Assembly (NCBI GenBank): GCA_963934015.1 | Contig: CAWVWT010000031.1 | Location: 1 to 16,027, forward strand | Origin: MGIIb-P sp963934015 | GTDB lineage: Archaea; Thermoplasmatota; Poseidoniia; Poseidoniales; Thalassarchaeaceae | Reading direction: 5' to 3' | DNA length: 16,027 nucleotides | Shown: one piece after another, positions 8,289-15,129 of the stretch | How positions within the stretch are numbered: the stretch's first letter is position 1 | How the letters are laid out: each line of letters opens with the position of its first letter | The notes under the pieces: model-generated | The model's database searches: none | What the model saw: only the letters and a program-made list of their open reading frames with translations | What the model was told of the DNA's origin: nothing | Position numbers and translations under genes: made by a program

Positions 8289-8307
8289 CACCGCCCCTAG
8301 GGCGGTG
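8289..8307. promoter_or_regulatory. GC-rich inverted repeat directly before the S15 hydrolase start
   Basis: CACCGCCC-CTA-GGGCGGTG is an 8-bp perfect inverted repeat with a 3-base spacer. It ends one base before the ATG at 8309 and lies in the divergent region between the cyclophilin and hydrolase genes. It could be a dimeric repressor operator. If transcribed, it would form a strong hairpin at the start codon. It carries no T-run, so a terminator is unlikely. A chance 8-bp repeat somewhere in 16 kb is not rare, so position is the main argument. Confidence 0.4.
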
Positions 8308-8308
8308 C

Positions 8309-10153
8309 ATGGCGGAAGCCGAAGAGCGCCGTGATTTGTTACGACTCAACATTGCGCTTGGAGCTACCATTTGTGTCGTCATCCTGTTCTTGATTCTCGC
8401 ATCTGTTTGGGGTTCCGGTGCTCTGCAAAATGAGAATGAAGAAAATTCAAGTTGGTGGAATGTACCACTTCACGATCGACACAAGATGAATCTAGATTAC
8501 ACTGGAATACGCAGCCAATTACCAGTCAATGGAACATACAACTGGACTGGACCTACCGAGTATTTTGTCGAAGTTGATTTACCAGCAAGTGAACAAGATG
8601 CTGGCTATCCAGAACCTGCATTGATGCATGTTGCACTATGGTTGCCAGATGTTCCTGAAGGGGAAACGGTACCAGTGATTGCAACCGTACATCCTTACTA
8701 CGATTTCGGAGCTGAAGGCGCCCCTGGTTTGGGTAGTGATTCGAACCCAAATACCGTTCCTGATGGAGGTGTTGGCGCTTGGGTGTTAGATCAATTCGTC
8801 CCACATGGCTATGCTTTGGCCCAAATCTCAACCTTTGGTAGTGGAAAATCAACGCACTGTCAAGATGTCAAAGGATTGGGTGAACAAACTGGAATTCAAG
8901 CAGCTGTTCACTGGTTGGGTGAGCAGGAATGGTCGAATGGTAATGTTGGACTCATGGGCAAATCATATGCTGGAACCACCAATTGGGAAGCCGCGCAGAA
9001 TCCTTCCGAACATCTGAAGACAATTGTGCCCATTTCTGGAAGTATTGGCGTCCAGCAAATGTTCTATCGAAATGGCAGTAGTGAAGCCCGAGCTGTGGGT
9101 TATGATTTGGCATATCAAGGTGCAACATCAGATATGACAACCGATGATTTACGTATTTGCAGCGACGATGTCGTTGGACCTGCAATGCCAGTAACAACTT
9201 CTCTAGCAGCGGAAGCAGGTGGAGCAGGGTGGTCCGATTACTGGGATGAACGGTACCATCTTGGAGATGTTCTCGAAAATTACCAAGGGAGTGTCTACAT
9301 CGTTTGGGGGCTACAAGATTGGAACGTCGACCCGTATCACGCCTATCCTGCCTATCAAATGCTGCGAGATGCTGGTATCCATACAAGGGCCATCAGTGGC
9401 CAATGGGCACACAATTACGTCGATCAACCAGACAGACACGGTGAATTGGGTAGTGGTTACGGTGGAGAGGCCTACCCAAATATGACTCGGATGGATTGGG
9501 CTATCGAATTGTGGAATTGGTTCGAATATTATCTCAAGGATTTGGGCGAAGAACCTGAAGCACATGTCCAAATCCAAACCAATGATGGAATGTGGCATGT
9601 CGAAGAAACATGGCCACCCACCGACTTGACTTGGGACCTCTCAACCTTGGATGCTGCAACTGCACAAGGCAGTGTGGTTAGTGCAACTTCATCATCTACA
9701 TTTGTCATGCCTGAATTGACTGAAGACGTTCACATCTCTGGTTTACCAACACTACACTTGTCAGTCACAAGTCGCGGATGCAATGGTGGGCAAATTTTCG
9801 CCACAATGTATTCAGATTCCAGCGATCTAAGATTAGGACATGCAACCATGGATTTGCGTTATCGTGATGGTGGATACGATGCTAAACTTGTCGTTCCATT
9901 CCAGACCTATACCATGCTGATGGAATTCAATCCACTCGATGTGCGATTGCAGGCTGGGGATTCGGTTCGAATCGAACTGACAGAAAGTGGTGAAGACTAT
10001 CTCCCATCGACCTGTTCTGCAATTGGTTTGAATGTAAATTTGGATGAATCTTCGACCTTGGGGTTGCCTTTGATTGACCGGCCAACCGATGACAATCGAT
10101 GGTTCCTAGCCCCGCCTTGGTGGGAAGATCCCAACAATGCGGTTGGATTGTAG
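8309..10153 (+). CDS. Membrane-anchored S15/CocE-family serine hydrolase (X-Pro dipeptidyl-peptidase-like)
   Basis: S15-family enzymes are alpha/beta hydrolases that release X-Pro dipeptides or hydrolyse esters. The 614-residue form begins with a short basic stretch (ERRDLLRL) and a signal anchor at about 14-34, placing the catalytic part outside the cell. The nucleophile motif GKSYAG has Ser219, the acid is probably Asp337 (WGLQDWNVDP) and the histidine His368 (GQWAHNY). YWDER at 311-315 also fits the family. A C-terminal jelly-roll region of about 470-614 matches the S15/CocE C-terminal domain. Four ectodomain cysteines include 184 and 284. The ATG at 8309 gives the expected anchored N-terminus; the frame stays open upstream to an ATG at 8135, but that would overlap the cyclophilin gene and add an unrelated tail. 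Peptide versus ester substrate cannot be decided; peptide scavenging fits a protein-degrading marine heterotroph. Confidence 0.9.
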   Translation: MAEAEERRDLLRLNIALGATICVVILFLILASVWGSGALQNENEENSSWWNVPLHDRHKMNLDYTGIRSQLPVNGTYNWTGPTEYFVEVDLPASEQDAGYPEPALMHVALWLPDVPEGETVPVIATVHPYYDFGAEGAPGLGSDSNPNTVPDGGVGAWVLDQFVPHGYALAQISTFGSGKSTHCQDVKGLGEQTGIQAAVHWLGEQEWSNGNVGLMGKSYAGTTNWEAAQNPSEHLKTIVPISGSIGVQQMFYRNGSSEARAVGYDLAYQGATSDMTTDDLRICSDDVVGPAMPVTTSLAAEAGGAGWSDYWDERYHLGDVLENYQGSVYIVWGLQDWNVDPYHAYPAYQMLRDAGIHTRAISGQWAHNYVDQPDRHGELGSGYGGEAYPNMTRMDWAIELWNWFEYYLKDLGEEPEAHVQIQTNDGMWHVEETWPPTDLTWDLSTLDAATAQGSVVSATSSSTFVMPELTEDVHISGLPTLHLSVTSRGCNGGQIFATMYSDSSDLRLGHATMDLRYRDGGYDAKLVVPFQTYTMLMEFNPLDVRLQAGDSVRIELTESGEDYLPSTCSAIGLNVNLDESSTLGLPLIDRPTDDNRWFLAPPWWEDPNNAVGL

Positions 10154-10155
10154 CA

Positions 10156-11142
10156 TTACTCTTCCTCAGCAAGAGGTTCTTGAGTAAATTCATCTTCTCT
10201 GATTTCTATGGCGTTGCGGAGAACCAAACCCTGGAAAGTTCTGAGTTTACGTTCACGAACCATTTCATTGACCTCTAATTCAATGGTTTGTAATTCGTCT
10301 TCCGTTTTAGCCTCAGAAATGAGACCATCATAATACCGATAATTTCTCCTTCTCATGGCCCAGAAAAATAGGTAAATTGGGATCAAACCAATGGGGATAA
10401 TCAATTCTGTAGATAAGGCGGAAAGAAGCCATGAAAGCGATAGTTCAATACCATCACTCGGTTCTTGAGTAAAGCCTTCACCTGACACGTAGAAAGCTCC
10501 GGTTGTAACACCAAAATAGAGATTGAATGGGTTGGAATTTGAGTCGAATTCATCACTACCTCTTTCGATTTCAAGTTCATCACTCCAGCCATCATTGTCG
10601 TCATCCGAATCCAATACATCCGGCATGCCATCGTAATCTCTGTCGGATGGTACATCATTTACATCGTAAATCGAGTATTGGTGGGTAGCAGTACTGGCAG
10701 CCAATTCCAAATCATTGGTGATACCATCCCCATCTGCATCGGGGTCCATCTCATCGGGCAAACCATCACCATCAATGTCACCGCAGCCTTGTCGTAAGCG
10801 AAACGATTCACCAGCAAAGGTTGGACAGTGATCAGACAACGCATTTCCACTTTGGTCTGCCCATCCATCTCCATCTGAGTCGGACCAGACAAGGGCGGCA
10901 AGTTCCATTGCAAGTGTCTGATTATTCTCGTATGGTTCAGCACCCCGTGATCGGGTTTCATCGAGTTTTTCCAAGACGACTGTCGCGTTTGGATAGGCAT
11001 CCTCACTATTGATCACACCATCGCCATCATCGTCATCTTCAGGACCATAGAATTGTATTTCAACATCTAAATAAGAGGTTTGAGAAGTCAGTGGGATAAG
11101 AAGAATTGCTATGGTAAAAAACAGTACAATTCTGTGTCTCAT
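10156..11142 (-). CDS. Membrane-anchored protein with thrombospondin type-3-like calcium loops
   Basis: In the 328-residue form, a signal peptide at 1-22 (MRHRIVLFFTIAILL) is followed by an Asp-rich ectodomain. Calcium-binding loops of DxDxDG type lie near 36-48, 88-97, 122-133, 133-146, 167-178 and 179-190, as in thrombospondin type-3 repeats. Cys106 and Cys120 are the only two cysteines and could pair. A transmembrane helix at about 243-263 is followed by Arg-Arg-Arg and a 65-residue charged, probably helical cytoplasmic tail. Cell-surface adhesion, a calcium-stiffened spacer or a sensor are all possible; no catalytic motif is visible. I chose the ATG at 11142 because it starts the signal peptide and a TATA-like element lies 28 bp upstream; in-frame ATGs at 11157 and 11223 would add 5 and 27 residues. 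It is convergent with the S15 gene, with 2 bp between stops. Confidence 0.87.
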   Translation of the reverse strand: MRHRIVLFFTIAILLIPLTSQTSYLDVEIQFYGPEDDDDGDGVINSEDAYPNATVVLEKLDETRSRGAEPYENNQTLAMELAALVWSDSDGDGWADQSGNALSDHCPTFAGESFRLRQGCGDIDGDGLPDEMDPDADGDGITNDLELAASTATHQYSIYDVNDVPSDRDYDGMPDVLDSDDDNDGWSDELEIERGSDEFDSNSNPFNLYFGVTTGAFYVSGEGFTQEPSDGIELSLSWLLSALSTELIIPIGLIPIYLFFWAMRRRNYRYYDGLISEAKTEDELQTIELEVNEMVRERKLRTFQGLVLRNAIEIREDEFTQEPLAEEE

Positions 11143-11165
11143 CCCTTTTTCCAACATCCAGTTGG

Positions 11166-11174
11166 TTATCAATA
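11166..11174 (-). promoter_or_regulatory. Candidate TATA element for the calcium-loop protein
   Basis: TATTGATAA on the minus strand is centred 28 bp upstream of the ATG at 11142, fitting a leaderless or near-leaderless archaeal transcript. In the same divergent region, ATTATG around 11222-11227 sits about 27 bp before the plus-strand ATG at 11251 and is a weaker candidate for the lipoprotein gene. Both are inferred from position and composition only. Confidence 0.3.
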
Positions 11175-11250
11175 GTGGGTAGATTTTCCCAGTCAAATAC
11201 GAGGAGTAAATTGAGGTAACCATTATGTCTTTTCTTTTCGTCGCAAATTT

Positions 11251-11790
11251 ATGCGGGGTACCTTGATTCGACGTTTTTCGATACCTATTTTACTCAGTTT
11301 ACTGATGCTCTTACCCGGGTGTATTGGAGGGAATGATGATGCAATCGAACCTCTTCGAGATATGCCAAATTTCGAGTCTGTTGCTGATGATGGGGAGACC
11401 TACTCTAAGTCCAGTATGATGGGTCAAGAATACATTATCCTGTTCTCAGCAGAATGGTGTAACGCACCCTGTCACAATGTCATGCACAAATTATACAACA
11501 ATTTGGAAGGAGCAACTGTTCTCGTCATGAGCACCGATCCAAATACGGACATCACTTTGGACGAATGGCATGAAGATGCTGACGATTACGATGATGGTGA
11601 CAATGACACAGGTGTTGATCTGCCTTATCCGTTCATGAAAGGAGCAGGGGTATCTGAAGAACTTGGAATCGATGCCCGACCCACTCTAATCTTTGTCAAT
11701 GTTGAGGGGTATGTGATGGCTGAACACGAAGGTGCTGTCAATTCTATTGATGACCTGCAGGCCATGTATGATTTGATTAATCTTGAGTAG
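11251..11790 (+). CDS. Thioredoxin-fold lipoprotein with CxxxC motif
   Basis: The 179-residue product has a basic start, a hydrophobic segment at 11-22 and a lipobox LPGC with Cys24, so it is probably a lipid-anchored extracellular protein. The rest resembles TlpA/thioredoxin-like proteins: strand YIILFSAEWC, a cysteine pair Cys70 and Cys74 in WCNAPC, and a probable cis-proline Pro144 in ARPTLIFVN. The cysteines are separated by three residues (CxxxC), not the two of classical thioredoxins. This spacing is also found in SCO copper chaperones, although the other SCO features are not obvious. A strongly acidic insert at about 105-123 lies between the core elements. A disulfide or copper-related role outside the cell is inferred. 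The ATG at 11251 directly begins the lipoprotein signal, suggesting a leaderless mRNA. It ends 8 bp from the convergent neighbour. Confidence 0.85.
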   Translation: MRGTLIRRFSIPILLSLLMLLPGCIGGNDDAIEPLRDMPNFESVADDGETYSKSSMMGQEYIILFSAEWCNAPCHNVMHKLYNNLEGATVLVMSTDPNTDITLDEWHEDADDYDDGDNDTGVDLPYPFMKGAGVSEELGIDARPTLIFVNVEGYVMAEHEGAVNSIDDLQAMYDLINLE

Positions 11791-11798
11791 TCATAAAA

Positions 11799-12488
11799 TC
11801 AATCTTCGTACGGATACCAATCATCCTCACCTTTAGCACGATACCACCAGGCGCCATCATCATCCTGCCACCATTCGGTACCATCTTCGTCGACGCGTGT
11901 AGAATCTTCGCTTTCTTCCTTGGTTTCGACTCCCATCTCTTCAGCAATTTTTCGCTTCAAATCTCGTGCTTCGTCTTCTACATCGTGAAAGACGCGATTG
12001 CCCGGATCTTGTTGTTCCATTCCCTCATGGTCACCTGAAGCAATGGCTTCATCGGATTCTTTGAAGAAATCTTGAGCCATCTGTTGCCGGTATTCTTCAT
12101 ATTCATCTCGGCCGAAAGAGCCAGTAAACGCTCCGTCACGTGAACGCATCAATGTATCGAGATCAACATTGCGACCGAAATCCAAATCAGGGGCATCGGG
12201 TAACTCATCACCATCATAGAATTCTTCAGAGTCGTCACCAAGGCGTGGATAGGTTTTGCCATCAGGATGAATATCTTCAACTTCTTCCATGATTAAATCA
12301 TGCTCTTCCTCATCGATTTGTTCTTCGCCGAGGGTTTTTCGAACCACTTTGACGAACTTCTCACACTCGGTTGCGAGGGCGGTGCCTTCGAATTCCTTGC
12401 CGATTTTCTCAAGCCTATTCATGAGTCGGTCATAGGGTCTCCCAGCGAGCCCACCGAGGAATCGACCAAAGCCACCCTTCTTTGCCAT
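11799..12488 (-). CDS. Acidic cytoplasmic protein with Trp-rich C-terminal tail, unknown family
   Basis: I do not recognise a named family. The 229-residue product has no signal peptide or membrane helix. Its first ~75 residues are basic then helical (KKGGFGRFLGG, then a heptad-like stretch with RLMNRLEKIGKEFEG). The middle is very acidic and probably disordered. The last ~27 residues carry closely spaced tryptophans and tyrosines among acidic residues (EWWQDDDG, AWWYR, DDWYPYED). I recall similar W/D-rich tails in other proteins of marine group II archaea, so this may be a group-specific module. I chose the ATG at 12488 because an AT-rich element lies about 26 bp upstream; an in-frame ATG at 12500 would add four residues and overlap the JAMM region. 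It is convergent with the thioredoxin lipoprotein gene (8-bp gap). Confidence 0.82.
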   Translation of the reverse strand: MAKKGGFGRFLGGLAGRPYDRLMNRLEKIGKEFEGTALATECEKFVKVVRKTLGEEQIDEEEHDLIMEEVEDIHPDGKTYPRLGDDSEEFYDGDELPDAPDLDFGRNVDLDTLMRSRDGAFTGSFGRDEYEEYRQQMAQDFFKESDEAIASGDHEGMEQQDPGNRVFHDVEDEARDLKRKIAEEMGVETKEESEDSTRVDEDGTEWWQDDDGAWWYRAKGEDDWYPYED

Positions 12489-12511
12489 GGAGTAAGCCAT
12501 GAGTAGAACCC

Positions 12512-12517
12512 TTATTC
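12512..12517. promoter_or_regulatory. Candidate shared TATA element between acidic-protein and JAMM genes
   Basis: TTATTC (GAATAA on the minus strand) is centred about 26 bp upstream of the minus-strand ATG at 12488 and about 29 bp upstream of the plus-strand ATG at 12544. If it works in both directions it supports these two starts over the overlapping pair at 12500 and 12499. It is a weak match to the archaeal TATA consensus. Confidence 0.3.
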
Positions 12518-12543
12518 AGACTTGCCGCGGGCCAGTCATAGTG

Positions 12544-13272
12544 ATGGTCTCATCTTGGTTGGTCGAAGCGGCAGCATCGTACAATCTCGCTTCTATTGAG
12601 AACCGTGACTCATATTCCGCATTCGTATTACTACCAGTACGTCATTTGGAGACGATTCTGAACTGGTCTTTCAAAGCCCTTCCCGATGAGATTCTCATTG
12701 GTTTTGACCCGCTGGATACGATGCCCATCAATCCAGATGTCATCCAAACCTGCTGTGGTGCTGAACACGATAGTGAACTGTTCGCCGGTCAAGGATTTGT
12801 CATTGGGGAACCGCATCTTGTCAATCGCGGAAACTCATATTCAGTACATCATGTACCTGAGGAATGGATAGATGATCTCTTCGCCAATAATCGTGGCGCA
12901 CGTGGGGCACGATTCACACATTGGATGCACACGCATCCAAACTGTGTAGCGGTTCCATCCGAAGCTGATGCTGATGCTGCCCAGCATACCGATGGTGTGG
13001 ACATGATTCTCGGTATCGAATTCAGCAATCCAGATGGTTCGGTATTCTGGTTTGATGATGTAGAGGGGGTCCGACGTCCACTCAAGCCCCCTGCAAGGAG
13101 TTGGAAAAGGTGGGGCCGTCGCCAGCAGAGGACTGTGCTGGGGAGGTCATCTACCGGACACAGGATTCACGGTTTGGAATTGATTGCTTACCACCGAACT
13201 GGAGTTGGAATCAATGTTCTACTCGTCGATGATGAAGGTACACCTCATGGCTTGAATATCGATTCTCGATAA
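12544..13272 (+). CDS. JAMM/MPN+ metalloprotease-like protein
   Basis: The protein carries a complete JAMM zinc-protease motif: H-x-H-x7-S-x2-D at His129, His131, Ser139 and Asp142 (HTHP then PSEAD), preceded by a candidate catalytic glutamate, Glu49, in PDEILIGF. JAMM enzymes cleave isopeptide bonds of ubiquitin or archaeal SAMP-type modifiers; related forms act in sulfur-carrier maturation or as RadC/Prok-JAB proteins. At 242 residues it is longer than typical stand-alone archaeal JAMM proteins, with an N-terminal extension and a basic Arg/Lys-rich stretch at about 172-198. No signal peptide is visible, so it is cytoplasmic. I favour ATG 12544 for promoter spacing; an in-frame ATG at 12499 with GGAG six bases upstream would add 15 residues. 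No ubiquitin-like or E1-like gene is in the window. It overlaps orn by 28 bp at the 3' end. Confidence 0.83.
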   Translation: MVSSWLVEAAASYNLASIENRDSYSAFVLLPVRHLETILNWSFKALPDEILIGFDPLDTMPINPDVIQTCCGAEHDSELFAGQGFVIGEPHLVNRGNSYSVHHVPEEWIDDLFANNRGARGARFTHWMHTHPNCVAVPSEADADAAQHTDGVDMILGIEFSNPDGSVFWFDDVEGVRRPLKPPARSWKRWGRRQQRTVLGRSSTGHRIHGLELIAYHRTGVGINVLLVDDEGTPHGLNIDSR

Positions 13273-13781
13273 TGCGCGAGTTCCTGTATACTTCCTCTGA
13301 TGTCATCCAATGCACGATGCCCTGAAGGCTTGTTGAATCCTCTTTCGTTGGGATACCATCGATTTGAAATCTCTTTCACGCTCGATACGTCGATGCTTCG
13401 GTAGTGGCAGAATTCTTCCAAAGTCGGCATATATGCACGCAAGAAACGGCGATCTTGACCAATCGTATTCCCACACAGCGGTAATTGTCCTTCCGCACAA
13501 TGCTCCCGGAGAAATTCCAATGTTCGAATTTCTGCGGTTGCGTTGCTAATATCGCTCTCACGGACCGCATCGATGAGACCGTTTTCAGTATGGTGCTTGA
13601 CATTCCATTCATCCATCTTTTCCAATTCATCTTCGGGCTGGAAAATGGCGATATTGGGTCCTTCTGCTATGATATTCAAATTGCCATCTGTCACAATGGT
13701 TGCAATTTCAATAATCACGTTTTCTGCAGGGTCTAGGCCCGTCATTTCAAGGTCAATCCAAATCATTCGGTCACTCGTCAT
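13245..13781 (-). CDS. orn: Oligoribonuclease (DEDDh 3'-5' exoribonuclease)
   Basis: Orn degrades RNA fragments of 2-5 nucleotides and, in bacteria, the dinucleotide pGpG from cyclic di-GMP turnover. The 178-residue product has the expected length and every DEDDh motif: Asp10 and Glu12 in WIDLEMTGLD, Asp110 in GNTIGQDRRFL, and His155 and Asp160 in GHRALDD. RWYPNE, with Trp142 and Tyr143, also matches the family. The ATG at 13781 begins right at the domain and is preceded by a strong GGGAGG; the frame stays open upstream to 13913, but that would overlap the MFS gene and add an unrelated Arg/Ser-rich tail. Orn is known mainly from Proteobacteria, Actinobacteria and eukaryotes (REXO2), so its presence here suggests acquisition from one of them. 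Its last 28 bases overlap the JAMM gene. Confidence 0.95.
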   Translation of the reverse strand: MTSDRMIWIDLEMTGLDPAENVIIEIATIVTDGNLNIIAEGPNIAIFQPEDELEKMDEWNVKHHTENGLIDAVRESDISNATAEIRTLEFLREHCAEGQLPLCGNTIGQDRRFLRAYMPTLEEFCHYRSIDVSSVKEISNRWYPNERGFNKPSGHRALDDIRGSIQELAHYRESIFKP

Positions 13782-13785
13782 GCCC

Positions 13786-13791
13786 CCTCCC
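13786..13791 (-). promoter_or_regulatory. Shine-Dalgarno GGGAGG for orn
   Basis: On the minus strand GGGAGG lies four bases before the ATG at 13781, complementary to the CCUCC end of archaeal 16S rRNA. It is the best Shine-Dalgarno match in the window and fixes the orn start. It implies a leadered mRNA, unlike the likely leaderless genes nearby. Confidence 0.6.
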
Positions 13792-13866
13792 GAGGGCTTG
13801 ACATCCATAGCGATTCGCACGGGACGCGCGCGAGGACTCATAGATTGGCGACGGCCGGGTCGAGCC

Positions 13867-15129
13867 ATGGAAATGGAAGATGAGGTCGGTTTCATCGAAC
13901 TCCTCCGCCGCAATCCAGTCTATCGAAGACTGTGGCTTGGATTGTCCGTTTCAATGCTTGGCGAATGGTTCAACACCGTTGCGCTTTTTGTTCTCATCTA
14001 CACCCTAACAGGGTCTGAATTGGGCATTGGATTATTGTTTGTCATCCGCATGTTTTCCCTCGCCATTCCACAGGTGTTCACTGGGATGCTTGCAGATCGA
14101 TTTAGCCGGAAATCACTGATGATTTGGTCCAATCTGTTGTCAGCTGTTGCCGTCCTTCTGCTGTTGTTGGTCGATGAGGCAAGTGAGGTGTGGATGGTCT
14201 ATGCCATCTCCAGTGTTTTGATGATGCTACATGCAGTCTTTATTCCCGCAGAAAATGCATCGATTCCAAACATCACAGAAGACAATGAATTGCTGACCGC
14301 AAATGCACTGAACAGCGGAACGTGGAGTGCTGCGCTCTGTTTGGGTGCAAGCATCGGTGGATTTGTAGTCGCTGCCTATGGGGTTCAAGTGGCCTTTGTG
14401 GTCAATGCAATTACGTTCTTAATTTCTGCATTCCTCTACAGCACGATTACGATACCACAAGAACCATACGAACCCAAGCCTGGTGGTGTTTGGGCCAATA
14501 CAGCAGGAAATATTGCCGATGGATTTCGAATTATCTTCACCACCCCCCCGGTCCGAAGAATCATCACTGCCAAGGCACTGTGGAGTTTGTTTGGTGGTGG
14601 ACTTGTCTACATGCTCGTCCTCGTAGGTGATGAGGTCGGTCTTGGAAATTTTGCCGCAGGAATTGGTATTCTGTTTGCTGCGCGAGGACTTGGCACGGGA
14701 TTGGGGCCCATCCTTGCACGTTACGCCTTCACCGAACGCAGCCGATGGCCATTCCTTCTCGGTTGGTTGGTTAGTGTCTGTGGGTTAGCCTATGTGACGA
14801 TTGGATGGTTGGAATGGACACCATGGATTGCCGTTTGTGTCACCTTTGGGCATGCGGCCAGTGGTGCTAACTGGGTACTGTCTACAGTTCTCTTGCAAGA
14901 GCGGAGCGAAGATGCTTGGCGTGGACGCGTGTTTAGCACAGATTTCCTCTTGATGACCACACTCAACGGGTTTTCCACGCTCGCTGCAAGTCTCATGCTA
15001 CAATATACAGACGTGACACTGCGAGAAGGAATCCAACTTTTCGCCATTCTACAAGTTGTCTCAGGAATCATTTGGATTATGGTGATGATGCCCGGTGAGA
15101 AACGCTTCGCACAAGCGACTAGTTCATGA
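13867..15129 (+). CDS. MFS efflux transporter (MFS_3/EntS-like)
   Basis: Major facilitator transporters move small solutes across the membrane, usually driven by the proton gradient. The 420-residue product is near the usual length and has about 10-12 hydrophobic segments. Motif A (GMLADRFSRK) lies at 73-82 between helices 2 and 3. PNITEDNELLTANALNSG followed by SIGGFVVAAYG and AFVVNAITFL matches the EntS-like efflux subgroup, whose members export siderophores or drugs; the substrate here is unknown. The ATG at 13867 (or 13873, two codons on) precedes a short amphipathic start and the first helix; the frame remains open upstream to 13543 but that part runs antisense to orn. CATAGATT about 25 bp upstream is a weak TATA candidate. 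The stop overlaps the next start (ATGA), so the HAD gene is probably translationally coupled. Confidence 0.93.
   Translation: MEMEDEVGFIELLRRNPVYRRLWLGLSVSMLGEWFNTVALFVLIYTLTGSELGIGLLFVIRMFSLAIPQVFTGMLADRFSRKSLMIWSNLLSAVAVLLLLLVDEASEVWMVYAISSVLMMLHAVFIPAENASIPNITEDNELLTANALNSGTWSAALCLGASIGGFVVAAYGVQVAFVVNAITFLISAFLYSTITIPQEPYEPKPGGVWANTAGNIADGFRIIFTTPPVRRIITAKALWSLFGGGLVYMLVLVGDEVGLGNFAAGIGILFAARGLGTGLGPILARYAFTERSRWPFLLGWLVSVCGLAYVTIGWLEWTPWIAVCVTFGHAASGANWVLSTVLLQERSEDAWRGRVFSTDFLLMTTLNGFSTLAASLMLQYTDVTLREGIQLFAILQVVSGIIWIMVMMPGEKRFAQATSS

Noticed and set aside
8135..8308. N-terminal extension of the S15 hydrolase reading frame
   Set aside because: These 58 codons run antisense to the cyclophilin signal-peptide region and precede a clear signal anchor starting at 8309, so they are not part of the protein.
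13784..13797. CCCTC-CC-GAGGG inverted repeat before orn
   Set aside because: Only five-base arms, and the sequence is explained by the Shine-Dalgarno and its surrounding G/C composition.
13543..13866. N-terminal extension of the MFS reading frame
   Set aside because: The 108 extra codons are antisense to orn, which has complete catalytic motifs and a Shine-Dalgarno; the transporter starts normally at 13867.
13782..13913. N-terminal extension of orn
   Set aside because: The extra 44 residues are Arg/Ser-rich, overlap the MFS start and precede the strong GGGAGG and ATG at the conserved Orn start.
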